Origin: CBDAPE01 sp965198325
Lineage (GTDB): Bacteria > Pseudomonadota > Alphaproteobacteria > UBA828 > JAPUJA01
DNA: 64,000 nt
Direction: 5' to 3'
Assembly (NCBI GenBank): GCA_965198325.1
Contig: CBDAPE010000012.1
Span: forward strand, 224,364 to 288,363
Made by a program: the position numbers and the translations under genes. Below the pieces are notes generated by a model, which had not been told where the DNA came from, searched no databases, and saw nothing but the letters and a program-made list of their open reading frames with translations. Positions 27,551 through 36,494 of the stretch are shown piece by piece (position 1 is the stretch's first letter; each line of letters opens with the position of its first letter).

Positions 27551-28741
27551 TCAGGCGGAACGGGCGACGGACGTAGCCTCCGCCCGCAACCGGCGCGCCT
27601 CGGCGACGACGCGCTCGATCGTGTAATCGACATCGGCCTCGCTGGTCCAGCGGCCCAACCCGAAGCGGATCGAACCGAACGCCCGTTCGTCGGACAAGCC
27701 AAGCGCGCGGAGCACATAGGATGGTTCGATCGACGCGGACGTACAGGCGGAGCCAGATGAAAACGCGATGTCGCCGGTCGCCGTCATCAGGTCCGCGGCA
27801 CCGACGCCGTCGATGCTGACATTCAGGTTTCCCGGCAACCGCGGCTCGGCACCACCGTTCAGCTGAACGCCGTCGATCCCGTCGCGCAAACCTGCCAGCA
27901 GCCGATCCCGCAAAAGCGCAAGCCGCGGGCTTTCGTCGGCCAGTCCGGCGGCACCCAGCGCACAGGCCTCGCCTAGCCCGACGATGAGGGGGCTGGCCAG
28001 CGTGCCCGAGCGCACCCCCCGCTCCTGACCACCGCCGTCCATCAGAGGCTCGATGCGGACGCGCGGCCGGCGGCGCACATACAGGAAACCGGAGCCCTTC
28101 GGGCCGTAGATCTTATGGCCGGAGACGCTCATGAGGTCGATGTTCATGGCTTCCACGTCGAGGGGAAGCTTGACAATCATCTGGGCCGCATCGGTATGGA
28201 GGAAGGCGCCCTTCTCGCGGCAAATCGCGCCGATCTCCGCGATCGGTTGGATGGTGCCGACCTCGTTGTTCGCCGCCATCACCGATACCAGAACGGTACG
28301 ATCCGTGACGGCTTCAGCAAGCGCGTCCAGGTCGACCAGGCCGTCGCCGTCGACGGGCAGGTAAGTCACCTCGAGGCCTTCACGCTCCAGACGCCGACAA
28401 CTCTCAAGCACGCATTTGTGCTCGGTTTCCACGGTCACCAGATGGTTTCGTTTCTCGCCATAAAACCGGGCAACGCCCTTGATCGCGATGTTGTTCGATT
28501 CGGTCGCCCCGGACGTAAAGATGACCTCTTTCGCGTCCGCACCGATCGAGGCCGCGACCTGCGCACGAGCCCGGTCGACTGCCTCCGCCGCCTCCCAGCC
28601 GAAGGAATGGCTCACGGATGCCGGGTTGCCGAATTTTTCCGAGAAATACGGCAGCATGGCGTCGAGCACACGGGGATCGACCGGTGTCGTCGCGTGATTG
28701 TCGAGATAGATCGGCAGGGTCAGATTATTTCGGTCTGTCAT
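27551..28741 (-). CDS. iscS: Cysteine desulfurase IscS
   Basis: PLP enzyme of 396 residues that releases sulfur from cysteine for Fe-S clusters and thiolated tRNA. The PLP Lys is in SVSGHKIYGPKG and the catalytic Cys in FSSGSACTSASIEPS, which is the IscS signature. ATG 28741 (MTDRNNLTLPIYLDNHATTP) was chosen; an earlier in-frame start would overlap the preceding desulfurase gene. Its likely partners are fdx and mnmA nearby. No iscU follows. Confidence 0.95.
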   Translation of the reverse strand: MTDRNNLTLPIYLDNHATTPVDPRVLDAMLPYFSEKFGNPASVSHSFGWEAAEAVDRARAQVAASIGADAKEVIFTSGATESNNIAIKGVARFYGEKRNHLVTVETEHKCVLESCRRLEREGLEVTYLPVDGDGLVDLDALAEAVTDRTVLVSVMAANNEVGTIQPIAEIGAICREKGAFLHTDAAQMIVKLPLDVEAMNIDLMSVSGHKIYGPKGSGFLYVRRRPRVRIEPLMDGGGQERGVRSGTLASPLIVGLGEACALGAAGLADESPRLALLRDRLLAGLRDGIDGVQLNGGAEPRLPGNLNVSIDGVGAADLMTATGDIAFSSGSACTSASIEPSYVLRALGLSDERAFGSIRFGLGRWTSEADVDYTIERVVAEARRLRAEATSVARSA

Positions 28742-28773
28742 GGTCGACACCTCAGGCTGTTCGGGCACAAAGG

Positions 28774-29904
28774 TCAAGCTGCGGTTCGCCGATCGCGCGC
28801 ACGCTCGCAAAGCGCGGACCAGCACTCGACAAAACGATCGAGATCAGAGGCGCGGGTTGCCCAGCCGAGGCTGACCCGGATGGCGCAATCCGCGGCCTCG
28901 GCGGGAATGCCCATCGCCCGCAGAACGTGGGACGAGCCCACCTTTCCCGACGAACAAGCAGCGCCGGCGCTTACCGCGATGCCGTCGAGGTCGAGAGCCA
29001 TGACCTGGGTCTCGCTGGGCACGCAGGGCATGGTGACGCAGCTGGTGTTGGGCAGGCGCGTCGCCGTATCCCCGAAAACCCGAAGATCGGGCGCCTTGTT
29101 CGACAAACGGGATTCCATGGAATTGCGAAGCGCCGCGATCTCGGGCGCACGCGCCATATCGTCGGCGGCCAGCGCACAGGCCTCGCCAAAACCTACGATC
29201 GCGGTCACGTTTTCGGTCCCGGCCCGGCGCCCCTGCTCCTGTCCACCGCCAATCTGCGCCGCCTCGATCTCGACGCCCGCGCCCAGAACCAGCGCGCCAA
29301 CGCCCTGCGGTCCGCCGAGCTTGTGCGCCGAAAGGCTGAGAAAATCAACGCCAAGGTCGGCCATCGAAACGGGCAGCTTGCCGACTGCCTGAACGGCGTC
29401 GCAATGAACCAGGGCACCCGCGTCATGAGCCGCCGATGCGAGTTCGGCGACCGGCTCCACGACACCAGTCTCATTGTTCGCCGCCATGACCGAGACGAGC
29501 GCAGGCTCCGCGATCCGGGCCAACGCCCGCGACAGCTCGGCCGCATTCACCAGACCGTCCGATCCGACCGGCAAAACCGTACCCCTACCGGGAAACTTCA
29601 GCGCGGGATCGAGGACCGACACATGCTCGACGGCCGAAACCAGGCGATGGCTGCGTCCGCCCCCCCGAAGCGCGAGATTGTTTGCCTCGGTACCGCCCGA
29701 GGTGAAGATCACCCGATCCGGGTGGGCCGCCACCATCGCCGCAACCTGCTCGCGGGCCTGCTCGATCGCGCGTCGCGCTGCGCGGCCCGGGCCATGGACC
29801 GAAGACGGATTGCCGGGCATCGCCAGAGCTTCGCTCATCGCCGCGGCAACCGCAGGCTTGAGCGGAGCTGTCGCGTTATAGTCGAGATAGACAGTCGCCG
29901 TCAT
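28774..29904 (-). CDS. Cysteine desulfurase, NifS/IscS-like paralog
   Basis: A 376-residue paralog directly upstream of iscS. The PLP Lys is in SLSAHKLGGPQG and the catalytic Cys in VSAGAACSSGKVGSSHVLRAM. It starts at ATG 29904 (MTATVYLDYNATAPL). Tandem desulfurases after iscR are common in alphaproteobacteria. The division of labour between the two is not evident from sequence. Confidence 0.92.
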   Translation of the reverse strand: MTATVYLDYNATAPLKPAVAAAMSEALAMPGNPSSVHGPGRAARRAIEQAREQVAAMVAAHPDRVIFTSGGTEANNLALRGGGRSHRLVSAVEHVSVLDPALKFPGRGTVLPVGSDGLVNAAELSRALARIAEPALVSVMAANNETGVVEPVAELASAAHDAGALVHCDAVQAVGKLPVSMADLGVDFLSLSAHKLGGPQGVGALVLGAGVEIEAAQIGGGQEQGRRAGTENVTAIVGFGEACALAADDMARAPEIAALRNSMESRLSNKAPDLRVFGDTATRLPNTSCVTMPCVPSETQVMALDLDGIAVSAGAACSSGKVGSSHVLRAMGIPAEAADCAIRVSLGWATRASDLDRFVECWSALCERARDRRTAA

Positions 29905-29958
29905 CGACGGAAAGTTCCCTTGCCGTGGCCGCACAGGCGCGCCCGATCGGTGACGCTG

Positions 29959-30438
29959 TCAGGCACTGGCCGCGACGGGCTGGTTTTCGGTGTGCAGCGC
30001 ACCGCTCCGACCCAACACGCGGCGCTGGCAAACGTCTTCCAGCGACACCGAACTAAGGTAGAGATGGATCTGGTTGGTGAGCTCTTCCCACAGATCGTGG
30101 GTCAGACACCGGCTATTATCAGAGAGACATCCCTGAGACGATCCCTCGGGACAGCGGGTTGCCCGAATCGGTTCGTCGACCGCCAGGATGATGTCGCCGA
30201 TTCGCGTTTCACTTGCGGGATGTGCCAGCCGATAGCCGCCGCCGGGCCCCCGGACGCTCGTGACCAAGCCGCCCTTGCGAAGCTTGCTGAACAATTGTTC
30301 GAGATAAGACAACGAGATTTCCTGACGCCGTGCGATATCGGCCAGAACCACGGGCGCACCTTCGGAATCCGCCGTTACCGTCGCGAGATCGACCATCGCC
30401 ATAACCGCATAGCGGCCCTTCGTGCTCAGCTTCACCAT
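29959..30438 (-). CDS. iscR: Rrf2-family Fe-S regulator IscR
   Basis: A 159-residue transcription factor that senses Fe-S cluster supply. The N-terminal winged helix starts MVKLSTKGRYAVMAMVDLA. The cluster ligands C96, C104 and C111, with H114 (CLTHDLW), match the IscR pattern with slightly longer spacing than in E. coli. It precedes the two desulfurases, so it is expected to control this operon. Confidence 0.94.
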   Translation of the reverse strand: MVKLSTKGRYAVMAMVDLATVTADSEGAPVVLADIARRQEISLSYLEQLFSKLRKGGLVTSVRGPGGGYRLAHPASETRIGDIILAVDEPIRATRCPEGSSQGCLSDNSRCLTHDLWEELTNQIHLYLSSVSLEDVCQRRVLGRSGALHTENQPVAASA

Positions 30439-30486
30439 TTTCTCCCTTCGTTCACTCCGTCCACTCCCGGATTCGGAATTTTTCGT

Positions 30487-31224
30487 TCAACAATTCTTTG
30501 GATCGGCCGTTGTCTCGAGCGTCGTCGCGCCACTCTTCGTAACCGCTTCGCTTCCGTCATCCACATGGCCCTCCAGCTCTTCGATCCGGACACGCAGCCG
30601 ATCGAGTTCCTGGAGCAAACCGTCGACCGACCGGCTGACCGCGTCGCTGATCTCCGCCGAGGGCGCGCCATAGGCGGGAAATCCGCCCTTCTCTTCGGTT
30701 ACCGGCTCGGCGGCGACCGATGCCGGACGTGCGGGAATACCAACCATCGTCGCGCTGGCGGCAACGTCGCGCAGGACAACGGCGTTCGAACCGATTCGGG
30801 CGCCCGTCCCCACCGTCACGGGACCAAGCACCTGGGCACCGGCACCGATGACCGCGCTGCTTTCGATTGTGGGGTGGCGTTTGCCCGGCTTCCAGGAGGT
30901 GCCACCCAGCGTTACGCCGTGGTAAAGGGTCACATCGTCACCGATTATGGCCGTCTCGCCGATCACGACGCCCATGCCATGGTCGATAAAGAACCGCTTG
31001 CCGATTTTTGCGCCGGGATGGATCTCGATTCCGGTCAGCATCCGTCCCATATGAGAAACGAAGCGCCCCAGCAGGAAAAGTTTGAGACACCAGAAACAGC
31101 GGGCAAGGCGGTAGAAGAGCAGCGCGTGGTAGCCCGGATAGCAAAACAGGATTTCAAGCCGGGACCGCGCGGCCGGGTCGCGATGAAAGTAAGAATCGAT
31201 CGGTCCGAATAGGCCCTTGAACAT
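30487..31224 (-). CDS. cysE: Serine O-acetyltransferase
   Basis: Makes O-acetylserine for cysteine synthesis, which supplies the desulfurases downstream. The 245-residue protein has an alpha-helical N-terminus (YPGYHALLFYRLAR) and a hexapeptide-repeat domain with FFIDHGMGVVIGETA and YHGVTLGGTSWKPGKRHP. The C-terminal 60 residues are acidic and probably coiled coil. It is 48 bases upstream of iscR on the same strand and is likely the first gene of the operon. Confidence 0.94.
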   Translation of the reverse strand: MFKGLFGPIDSYFHRDPAARSRLEILFCYPGYHALLFYRLARCFWCLKLFLLGRFVSHMGRMLTGIEIHPGAKIGKRFFIDHGMGVVIGETAIIGDDVTLYHGVTLGGTSWKPGKRHPTIESSAVIGAGAQVLGPVTVGTGARIGSNAVVLRDVAASATMVGIPARPASVAAEPVTEEKGGFPAYGAPSAEISDAVSRSVDGLLQELDRLRVRIEELEGHVDDGSEAVTKSGATTLETTADPKNC

Positions 31225-31386
31225 TGCAGCCTCAATTGTGTAATACTGCCCGCCGCCACGTGCTCGGCCCCTGGCGTGAAAGTGTTTACCTGCCGGGCAT
31301 CGGCAAACAGCGCGAATTCACTTCACTTACTTGCAATATGGTTTTACCTAGCTGGGCAGTCAAGAATTTGCCGTTAGTCCAGGGAA

Positions 31387-31400
31387 ATTCTAATTAGAAT
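31387..31400. promoter_or_regulatory. Perfect 14-bp palindrome between cysE and a hydrolase gene
   Basis: ATTCTAATTAGAAT is a perfect palindrome in an AT-rich part of the 253-bp divergent intergenic region (31225-31477). It lies 163 bases from the cysE start and 77 from the hydrolase start. Its place suggests an operator, possibly for an iron or Fe-S regulator, but that is inference. Confidence 0.45.
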
Positions 31401-31477
31401 AACCCCAAGTCGCACTGGGTATATCCGCCGATCGCGGGCGGTAACCGGCCTGAAGAAAGCAGTTTTGCCGAATTATC

Positions 31478-32134
31478 ATGCCTGAAGTCATGTTCACCGG
31501 GCCCGAAGGCCGTCTCGAAGGGCGCTATCATCATAGCCCCGATCCCAAAGCGCCCGTCGCATTGGTCCTCCATCCCCACCCGCAGCATGGCGGGACCATG
31601 AATAACAAGGTCGTCTATTCGATCTTCCATACCTTTCGGCGAAAGAATTTTTCGGTCCTGCGATTCAACTTTCGCGGTGTCGGCCGGTCCCAGGGCAGTT
31701 TCGATCAGGGGCTGGGCGAACTGTCGGACGCGGCGGCGGCGCTCGACTGGGCCCAGGGCTACAACCCGAACGCGGTCGACTGCTGGGTCACGGGCTTTTC
31801 GTTCGGCAGCTGGATTGCGATGCAACTGCTGATGCGCCGACCCGAAATCGGCGGATTCATTGCGGTGGCGCCGCCGGCGAGCCACTACGATTTCAACTTT
31901 CTCGCACCCTGCCCGTCGTCGGGACTCATCATTCATGGCTCGAACGATGAAATCGTGCCCGAGTTCGATGCCTCGAAGTTTGCCCAGAAGCTCGCAAGCC
32001 AGCGCAATATCACGGTCGATTACAAGACCATGCCCGGTGCAAGCCACTTCTTCGAGGACCAGATCGACGAGCTGAATGTCGCGATCGACGAATACCTCAC
32101 CCAGCGCCTCGCGGCAGCCGACGCCGCCGAATAA
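31478..32134 (+). CDS. Alpha/beta hydrolase (COG2945 type)
   Basis: A 218-residue alpha/beta-fold hydrolase. The nucleophile elbow is TGFSFGSW (GxSxG), the oxyanion region is LHPHPQHGGTMNNKVV, and the catalytic Asp and His are probably in NDEIVPEFD and GASHFFEDQ. The family is often found next to iron-sulfur genes in alphaproteobacteria, as here, but its substrate is unknown. It converges with anmK, with five bases between. Confidence 0.88.
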   Translation: MPEVMFTGPEGRLEGRYHHSPDPKAPVALVLHPHPQHGGTMNNKVVYSIFHTFRRKNFSVLRFNFRGVGRSQGSFDQGLGELSDAAAALDWAQGYNPNAVDCWVTGFSFGSWIAMQLLMRRPEIGGFIAVAPPASHYDFNFLAPCPSSGLIIHGSNDEIVPEFDASKFAQKLASQRNITVDYKTMPGASHFFEDQIDELNVAIDEYLTQRLAAADAAE

Positions 32135-32139
32135 TCCGT

Positions 32140-33252
32140 CTAGCCGTTGCTTCGATCGACCTGGCGGTGGAGCCGGCCGCCGGTGACCTCCTGGCTCGCG
32201 CCCGTTGTCTCGGGCAGACTGAGTGGCATTCCGCGTCGGGACCGCACCGCGAGATAAGCAAAGGCCTGGGCCTCGAGCGCGTCGCCATCCCAACCGACCG
32301 TTTCCACCGGCGCCACCGCGGCACCCGCCAGCGCGACCGCCAGGGCCGTCATGATCGAGCGGTTGTGCCGCCCGCCACCGCAAACCAGCCAGCGCACCGG
32401 CGTCGCCGGTAGGTGGGCAAGCCCACGAGCAACACTGCGTGCCGTGAATGCTACGAGGGTCGCGGCGCCGTCTTCGGCCGACAGGCCATCGAGCCCGGAG
32501 ACGTCAAAGCCAAATCGGTCGAGCGACTTCGGCGGTGGACGGTCGAAATAAGGCTCGGCCAGCAATCCGGCAAGACGCGCTTCGTCGACCTGCCCTTCGG
32601 CGGCGAGCGTGCCGTTCTTATCAAATGCCGCGCCAGTGGCGGCGCAGACCCAGTCGTCGAGCAGGGCGCCACCGGGACCGGTATCGAACGCCAAGACCGC
32701 ATTGTCCGTGCCGAGCCAGGTCAGATTCGCGACGCCGCCGATATTGAGCACGGCCACGGGGCGTTCGAGGTCGCGGGCGAGTGCGCGATGGTAGAGAGCC
32801 GCCAAGGGCGCGCCCTGCCCTCCTGCCGCCATGTCAGCGCTTCGAAAATCGTCGATCACGTCGATTCCGCAAGCGACCGCCAATCGCGCGCCGTCACCGA
32901 TCTGGCGGGTAAAACCCTCGTCGGGCCGGTGTGCGACGGTGTGGCCGTGAAAGCCGATTAAGTCCACGTCGGCGCTGGCCAGTCCTGCCTCCGCCATGAG
33001 CGCAATAACGGCGCGGGCATGGGCGTCGGTCATGGCCCGTTCGGCGGCCTCGATCGCCTCGCCGTCCAGTGCCCGGCGCAGCGAGGCCCGCGTGACGTCA
33101 TCATAGGGCAGCGTGAGCGCGGCGCCCGGCTTCACGATCGCATCACCGTCGGTCTCGAGATAAGCGGCATCGATGCCGTCGAGCGACGTGCCGCTCATCA
33201 GTCCGATGACGCCCACCGGCGCGGCTCCGGCCGTGTCCGGCGAACCCGTCAC
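32140..33252 (-). CDS. anmK: Anhydro-N-acetylmuramic acid kinase
   Basis: Recycles peptidoglycan by opening and phosphorylating 1,6-anhydro-MurNAc to MurNAc-6-phosphate. The 370-residue sugar-kinase fold has the N-terminal phosphate loop GLMSGTSLDGIDAA, the FHGHTVAHRP segment, NIGGVANLTWLG and FDTGPGGALLDDW. It is divergent from tyrS, an arrangement common in alphaproteobacteria. Confidence 0.95.
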   Translation of the reverse strand: MTGSPDTAGAAPVGVIGLMSGTSLDGIDAAYLETDGDAIVKPGAALTLPYDDVTRASLRRALDGEAIEAAERAMTDAHARAVIALMAEAGLASADVDLIGFHGHTVAHRPDEGFTRQIGDGARLAVACGIDVIDDFRSADMAAGGQGAPLAALYHRALARDLERPVAVLNIGGVANLTWLGTDNAVLAFDTGPGGALLDDWVCAATGAAFDKNGTLAAEGQVDEARLAGLLAEPYFDRPPPKSLDRFGFDVSGLDGLSAEDGAATLVAFTARSVARGLAHLPATPVRWLVCGGGRHNRSIMTALAVALAGAAVAPVETVGWDGDALEAQAFAYLAVRSRRGMPLSLPETTGASQEVTGGRLHRQVDRSNG

Positions 33253-33368
33253 AACGCACCTCCGTCTCGCCTGCTCGATCCCAACCGGACCATTATTGTG
33301 TGCCCCCGGGAATTATGCTACTTGGGCGCGGCCTGACCCCCGCGGGTCACAGGAGCCCAAATTCCACC

Positions 33369-34622
33369 ATGACAGCGCTTCGCTCCGAATTTCTGCGCGT
33401 CCTCGACCAGCGGGGATTCATTCACCAGTGTACCGATCTGGAGGGGCTGGATGCGCTCGCTGCGAACGGCCTGATCGCCGCCTATATCGGCTTCGACTGC
33501 ACCGCGCAATCGCTTCATGTGGGCAGCCTGGTACAGATCATGATGCTACGCTGGCTCCAGAAAACCGGCCACAAGCCGATCGTGCTGATGGGCGGCGGCA
33601 CCACCAAGATCGGCGATCCGTCGGGACGGGACGAATCCCGAAATCTGCTTACCGACGACGAGATCGCTGCCAACATGGTGGGCATCCGACAGGTCTTCGA
33701 CGCCTTCCTCGTCTTCGGCGACGGGCCGACCGACGCACTGATGGTGAATAACGACGACTGGCTGTCGGGGCTCGATTACATCGCCTTCCTGCGCGACTAC
33801 GGTCTCCATTTCTCGATCAACCGGATGCTCGGCTTCGACAGCGTCAAATTGCGCCTCGAGCGCGAACAGCCGCTCACCTTCCTGGAATTCAACTATATGA
33901 TCCTCCAGGCCTACGACTTCCTGGAGCTCGCACGCCGGGGTGATTGCGTTCTCCAGATGGGGGGCTCGGACCAGTGGGGCAATATCGTCAACGGCGTCGA
34001 GCTTGGACGCCGGGTCGACGAACGAAGCCTGTATGGTTTGACCACGCCGCTGATTACGACCGCCTCGGGCGCCAAGATGGGCAAGACGGCTCAGGGTGCG
34101 GTCTGGCTCAATACCGCCCAGGTAAGCCCTTACGATTACTTTCAATTCTGGCGCAATACCGACGACGGCGACATCGGTCGCTTTCTCAAGCTGTTCACCG
34201 ATCTGCCGCTTGACGAGATTGCACGGCTGGAGGCGGTGGATGGTGCGGAACTCAACGAGGCGAAAAAAATCCTCGCCGTCGAGGCGACTGCGCTATGTCA
34301 TGGAACCGCCGAGGCAGAAACTTCGCGCAAGACCGCCGAGGAGACATTCGAACGGGGCGGCGCCGGCGAGGGCTTGCCGGCTCTCGCCCTGCCCGCTTCC
34401 GAGCTTGAAGCCGGCATTGCCGCATTCGAACTGTTTCACCGAGCCGGCCTGGCATCGAGCAAAGGCGAATCCCGGCGCCTGTTTCGAGGCGGCGGCGCGA
34501 AGATCAACGACGCCGCCGTAACCGACGAGACACGCCTGATCGGAATGGCGGACGTCAATGCCAACGGCGTGATCAAACTATCGGCGGGCAAAAAACGCCA
34601 CGCCCTCATCCGCCTCGCCTGA
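33369..34622 (+). CDS. tyrS: Tyrosine--tRNA ligase
   Basis: Class I synthetase of 417 residues. The HIGH-like motif is SLHVGSLVQ near residue 45 and the KMSKS equivalent is GAKMGKTAQGAVWLN. A C-terminal S4-like RNA-binding domain follows (SSKGESRRLFRGGGAKIND). ATG 33369 was chosen with AGGAG upstream; the in-frame extension to 33300 runs into the promoter region shared with anmK. Confidence 0.96.
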   Translation: MTALRSEFLRVLDQRGFIHQCTDLEGLDALAANGLIAAYIGFDCTAQSLHVGSLVQIMMLRWLQKTGHKPIVLMGGGTTKIGDPSGRDESRNLLTDDEIAANMVGIRQVFDAFLVFGDGPTDALMVNNDDWLSGLDYIAFLRDYGLHFSINRMLGFDSVKLRLEREQPLTFLEFNYMILQAYDFLELARRGDCVLQMGGSDQWGNIVNGVELGRRVDERSLYGLTTPLITTASGAKMGKTAQGAVWLNTAQVSPYDYFQFWRNTDDGDIGRFLKLFTDLPLDEIARLEAVDGAELNEAKKILAVEATALCHGTAEAETSRKTAEETFERGGAGEGLPALALPASELEAGIAAFELFHRAGLASSKGESRRLFRGGGAKINDAAVTDETRLIGMADVNANGVIKLSAGKKRHALIRLA

Positions 34623-34637
34623 CGATCACCCCAAGCC

Positions 34638-35063
34638 TTAGCCGTCGGCCTCGATTGCGCCGGCGCGCTGTTTTTTCAACCTGCTGCGACGGCGCTTGGA
34701 CTCGAGCTGACGCCGCTTCGAGGCCGCGCTCGGGCGAGTCGGCCGCCGGGGTTTCGGCGGCTCCGCGGCACACGCGATCAGCTGGATGAGGCGGTCCAGG
34801 GCGTCGGCACGGTTGCGCTCCTGGCTGCGGTAGCGCTTTGCCTCGATCACAAGAATCCCGTCGGCCGTCAGTCTCCGGCCTGCCAGCTTCGCCAGACGGG
34901 CGCGCACGGCCTCGGGCAACGCCCTGGTCCGCGCCAGATCGAAGCGGAGTTGGACGGCGGTCGCCACCTTGTTGACGTTCTGTCCGCCCGGACCCGACGC
35001 GAGAACGAAACGCTCCTCAAGGTCGCGTTCGTCGATTGCAAGGGCGTCGGTGACCTGAATCAT
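34638..35063 (-). CDS. arfB: Alternative ribosome-rescue factor ArfB
   Basis: Peptidyl-tRNA hydrolase that frees ribosomes stalled on mRNA lacking a stop codon. The 141-residue protein has the catalytic GGQ at residues 26-28 (SGPGGQNVNK), a release-factor domain 3 fold, and a Lys/Arg-rich C-terminal tail (SKRRQLESKRRRSRLKKQR) that inserts in the mRNA channel. Length and tail are diagnostic against full-length release factors. Confidence 0.94.
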   Translation of the reverse strand: MIQVTDALAIDERDLEERFVLASGPGGQNVNKVATAVQLRFDLARTRALPEAVRARLAKLAGRRLTADGILVIEAKRYRSQERNRADALDRLIQLIACAAEPPKPRRPTRPSAASKRRQLESKRRRSRLKKQRAGAIEADG

Positions 35064-35106
35064 GCGTCCTTCCCGAGGATGCGCGTCGGCGTGCCGGAAG
35101 CCGCTA

Positions 35107-36066
35107 TCACGATTCGACGGGGAACGGCCTGGTAAATTTCAGCGTCATCCGATCGCTCTCGCCGATGGCGAGATATTTTTCGCTGTCCTCTTCGCCGAGG
35201 CGCAAGGAGGGTGGCAGGGTCCAAACGCCCCGGGGGTGGTCCTTGGTATCACGCGGGTTGGCATTGACCTCGGAGCGACCAAGCCGCTCGAAGCCCGCGG
35301 CTTCAGCGAAGGCGATGACCGCAGCTTCCGTGACATACCCTGAACGCCCGTCGAGGTCGTGCTCCGCATAGGGGTTAGCCCGGTGCTCGACGACACCCAG
35401 AATACCGCCCGGCTCGAGTGCCCGGTACATGGCGTCGAACACGTCCTGGGCATACAACCGGGTCATCCAGTTGTGCACATTACGGAACGTCAGAACCATG
35501 TCGGCCGAACAAGGCGGTGCGATGTCGTAGGCGTCCTCGCCCAGCTCGCTCACAATCGCGTTGCCGTAGAGCTCGGGATTCGCGTCAAGCTTGGCGCGGA
35601 ACTGCGTATTGGACGAATTGGCGTATTCGTTGTCCGTGCCCGTGACATATCCGGCGGCATAATAGGTCCCACTTTCGTTGAGCAGTGGTGCCAGAATCTC
35701 CGTGTACCAGCCATGCCGGCCCGGCCAGATCTCGACGACGGTCATATCGGGGTCGATCCCGAACCATATCAGGGTCTCGGCGGGATGCCGGTAAACATTG
35801 CGCCCGGCGTGACCCTCGGCCCGGTGCTCGTCGTCGGCAAGCGCCTCGATCTTCAGCTCGGTCTCGATCTGGCGTAGCCCGACCGCACCCTCCAGGGTTC
35901 CGGAGGAGACCGGCCCCATGGACCCGCCGACCTGAACGCACCGTCCGTTTTCGAAGACCCATTGACCGCGCCAATCTTCGTCGACCTGCGCGGCGAGCGG
36001 TTCGGCCAGGCACAGGAGCGCTCCAAGCGCCACACCCAGTTTCAACAGCACGGATCTAAGAGACAT
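35107..36066 (-). CDS. Predicted secreted class I methyltransferase (COG4798 type)
   Basis: A 319-residue protein with a clear signal peptide (LLKLGVALGALLCLAEPLAA) followed by a Rossmann-like methyltransferase domain: DMTVVEIWPGRHGWYTEILA is the glycine motif region, and ADMVLTFRNVHNWM a post-I motif. Proteins of this predicted group occur widely in proteobacteria, but the substrate is unknown. A methyltransferase outside the cytoplasm is odd because S-adenosylmethionine is cytoplasmic. It is divergent from the DUF952 gene. Confidence 0.83.
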   Translation of the reverse strand: MSLRSVLLKLGVALGALLCLAEPLAAQVDEDWRGQWVFENGRCVQVGGSMGPVSSGTLEGAVGLRQIETELKIEALADDEHRAEGHAGRNVYRHPAETLIWFGIDPDMTVVEIWPGRHGWYTEILAPLLNESGTYYAAGYVTGTDNEYANSSNTQFRAKLDANPELYGNAIVSELGEDAYDIAPPCSADMVLTFRNVHNWMTRLYAQDVFDAMYRALEPGGILGVVEHRANPYAEHDLDGRSGYVTEAAVIAFAEAAGFERLGRSEVNANPRDTKDHPRGVWTLPPSLRLGEEDSEKYLAIGESDRMTLKFTRPFPVES

Positions 36067-36130
36067 GGTTATGGTCCTTTCCCCATTCCCTGGTTTTGCA
36101 TCACGCTTCCGGCTCGCCTAGTCTGGTGCC

Positions 36131-36484
36131 ATGAAGACTCCGATCGGGGCAATCTACCACATCTGCCGGCACGACGAATGGCAGAGCGCGGTCGCCGACG
36201 GCGTGTATCTCGGCTCAAGCCAGGACGCCGCCGATGGGTATATCCATTTCTCGAACCGGAATCAGGCCGAGGCGAGCGCGGCCAAGCACCGAGCGGGCCA
36301 AAGCGGGCTCGTCCTTCTCAAAGTTGACCCGGCCATGCTCGGCGAGGCGCTGAAATGGGAGCCCTCTCGCGATGGAAAGCTGTTTCCCCACCTCTACGGC
36401 ACTTTGCCGCTCTCGGCGATTACAGCCATATATGATCTGCCGCTCGCGGCGTCGGGTCGTCATATCTTTCCAGAAGAGTTCTGA
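36131..36484 (+). CDS. DUF952 family protein
   Basis: A 117-residue protein matching DUF952: IYHICRHDEWQSA at the N-terminus, DGYIHFSNRNQAEASA in the middle, LKWEPSRDGKLFPHLYGTLP and a late LP. The fold is related to ADP-ribosyltransferase-like toxins in some analyses, but function is not established. It lies 10 bases before the convergent NDUFA12 gene. Confidence 0.88.
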   Translation: MKTPIGAIYHICRHDEWQSAVADGVYLGSSQDAADGYIHFSNRNQAEASAAKHRAGQSGLVLLKVDPAMLGEALKWEPSRDGKLFPHLYGTLPLSAITAIYDLPLAASGRHIFPEEF

Positions 36485-36494
36485 GACTCGGGCC

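Noticed and set aside
28618..31212. Very long open frame (864 codons) on the plus strand
   Set aside because: It is antisense to the two desulfurases, iscR and cysE, which have all family motifs. Arg-rich antisense frames are common in GC-rich DNA.
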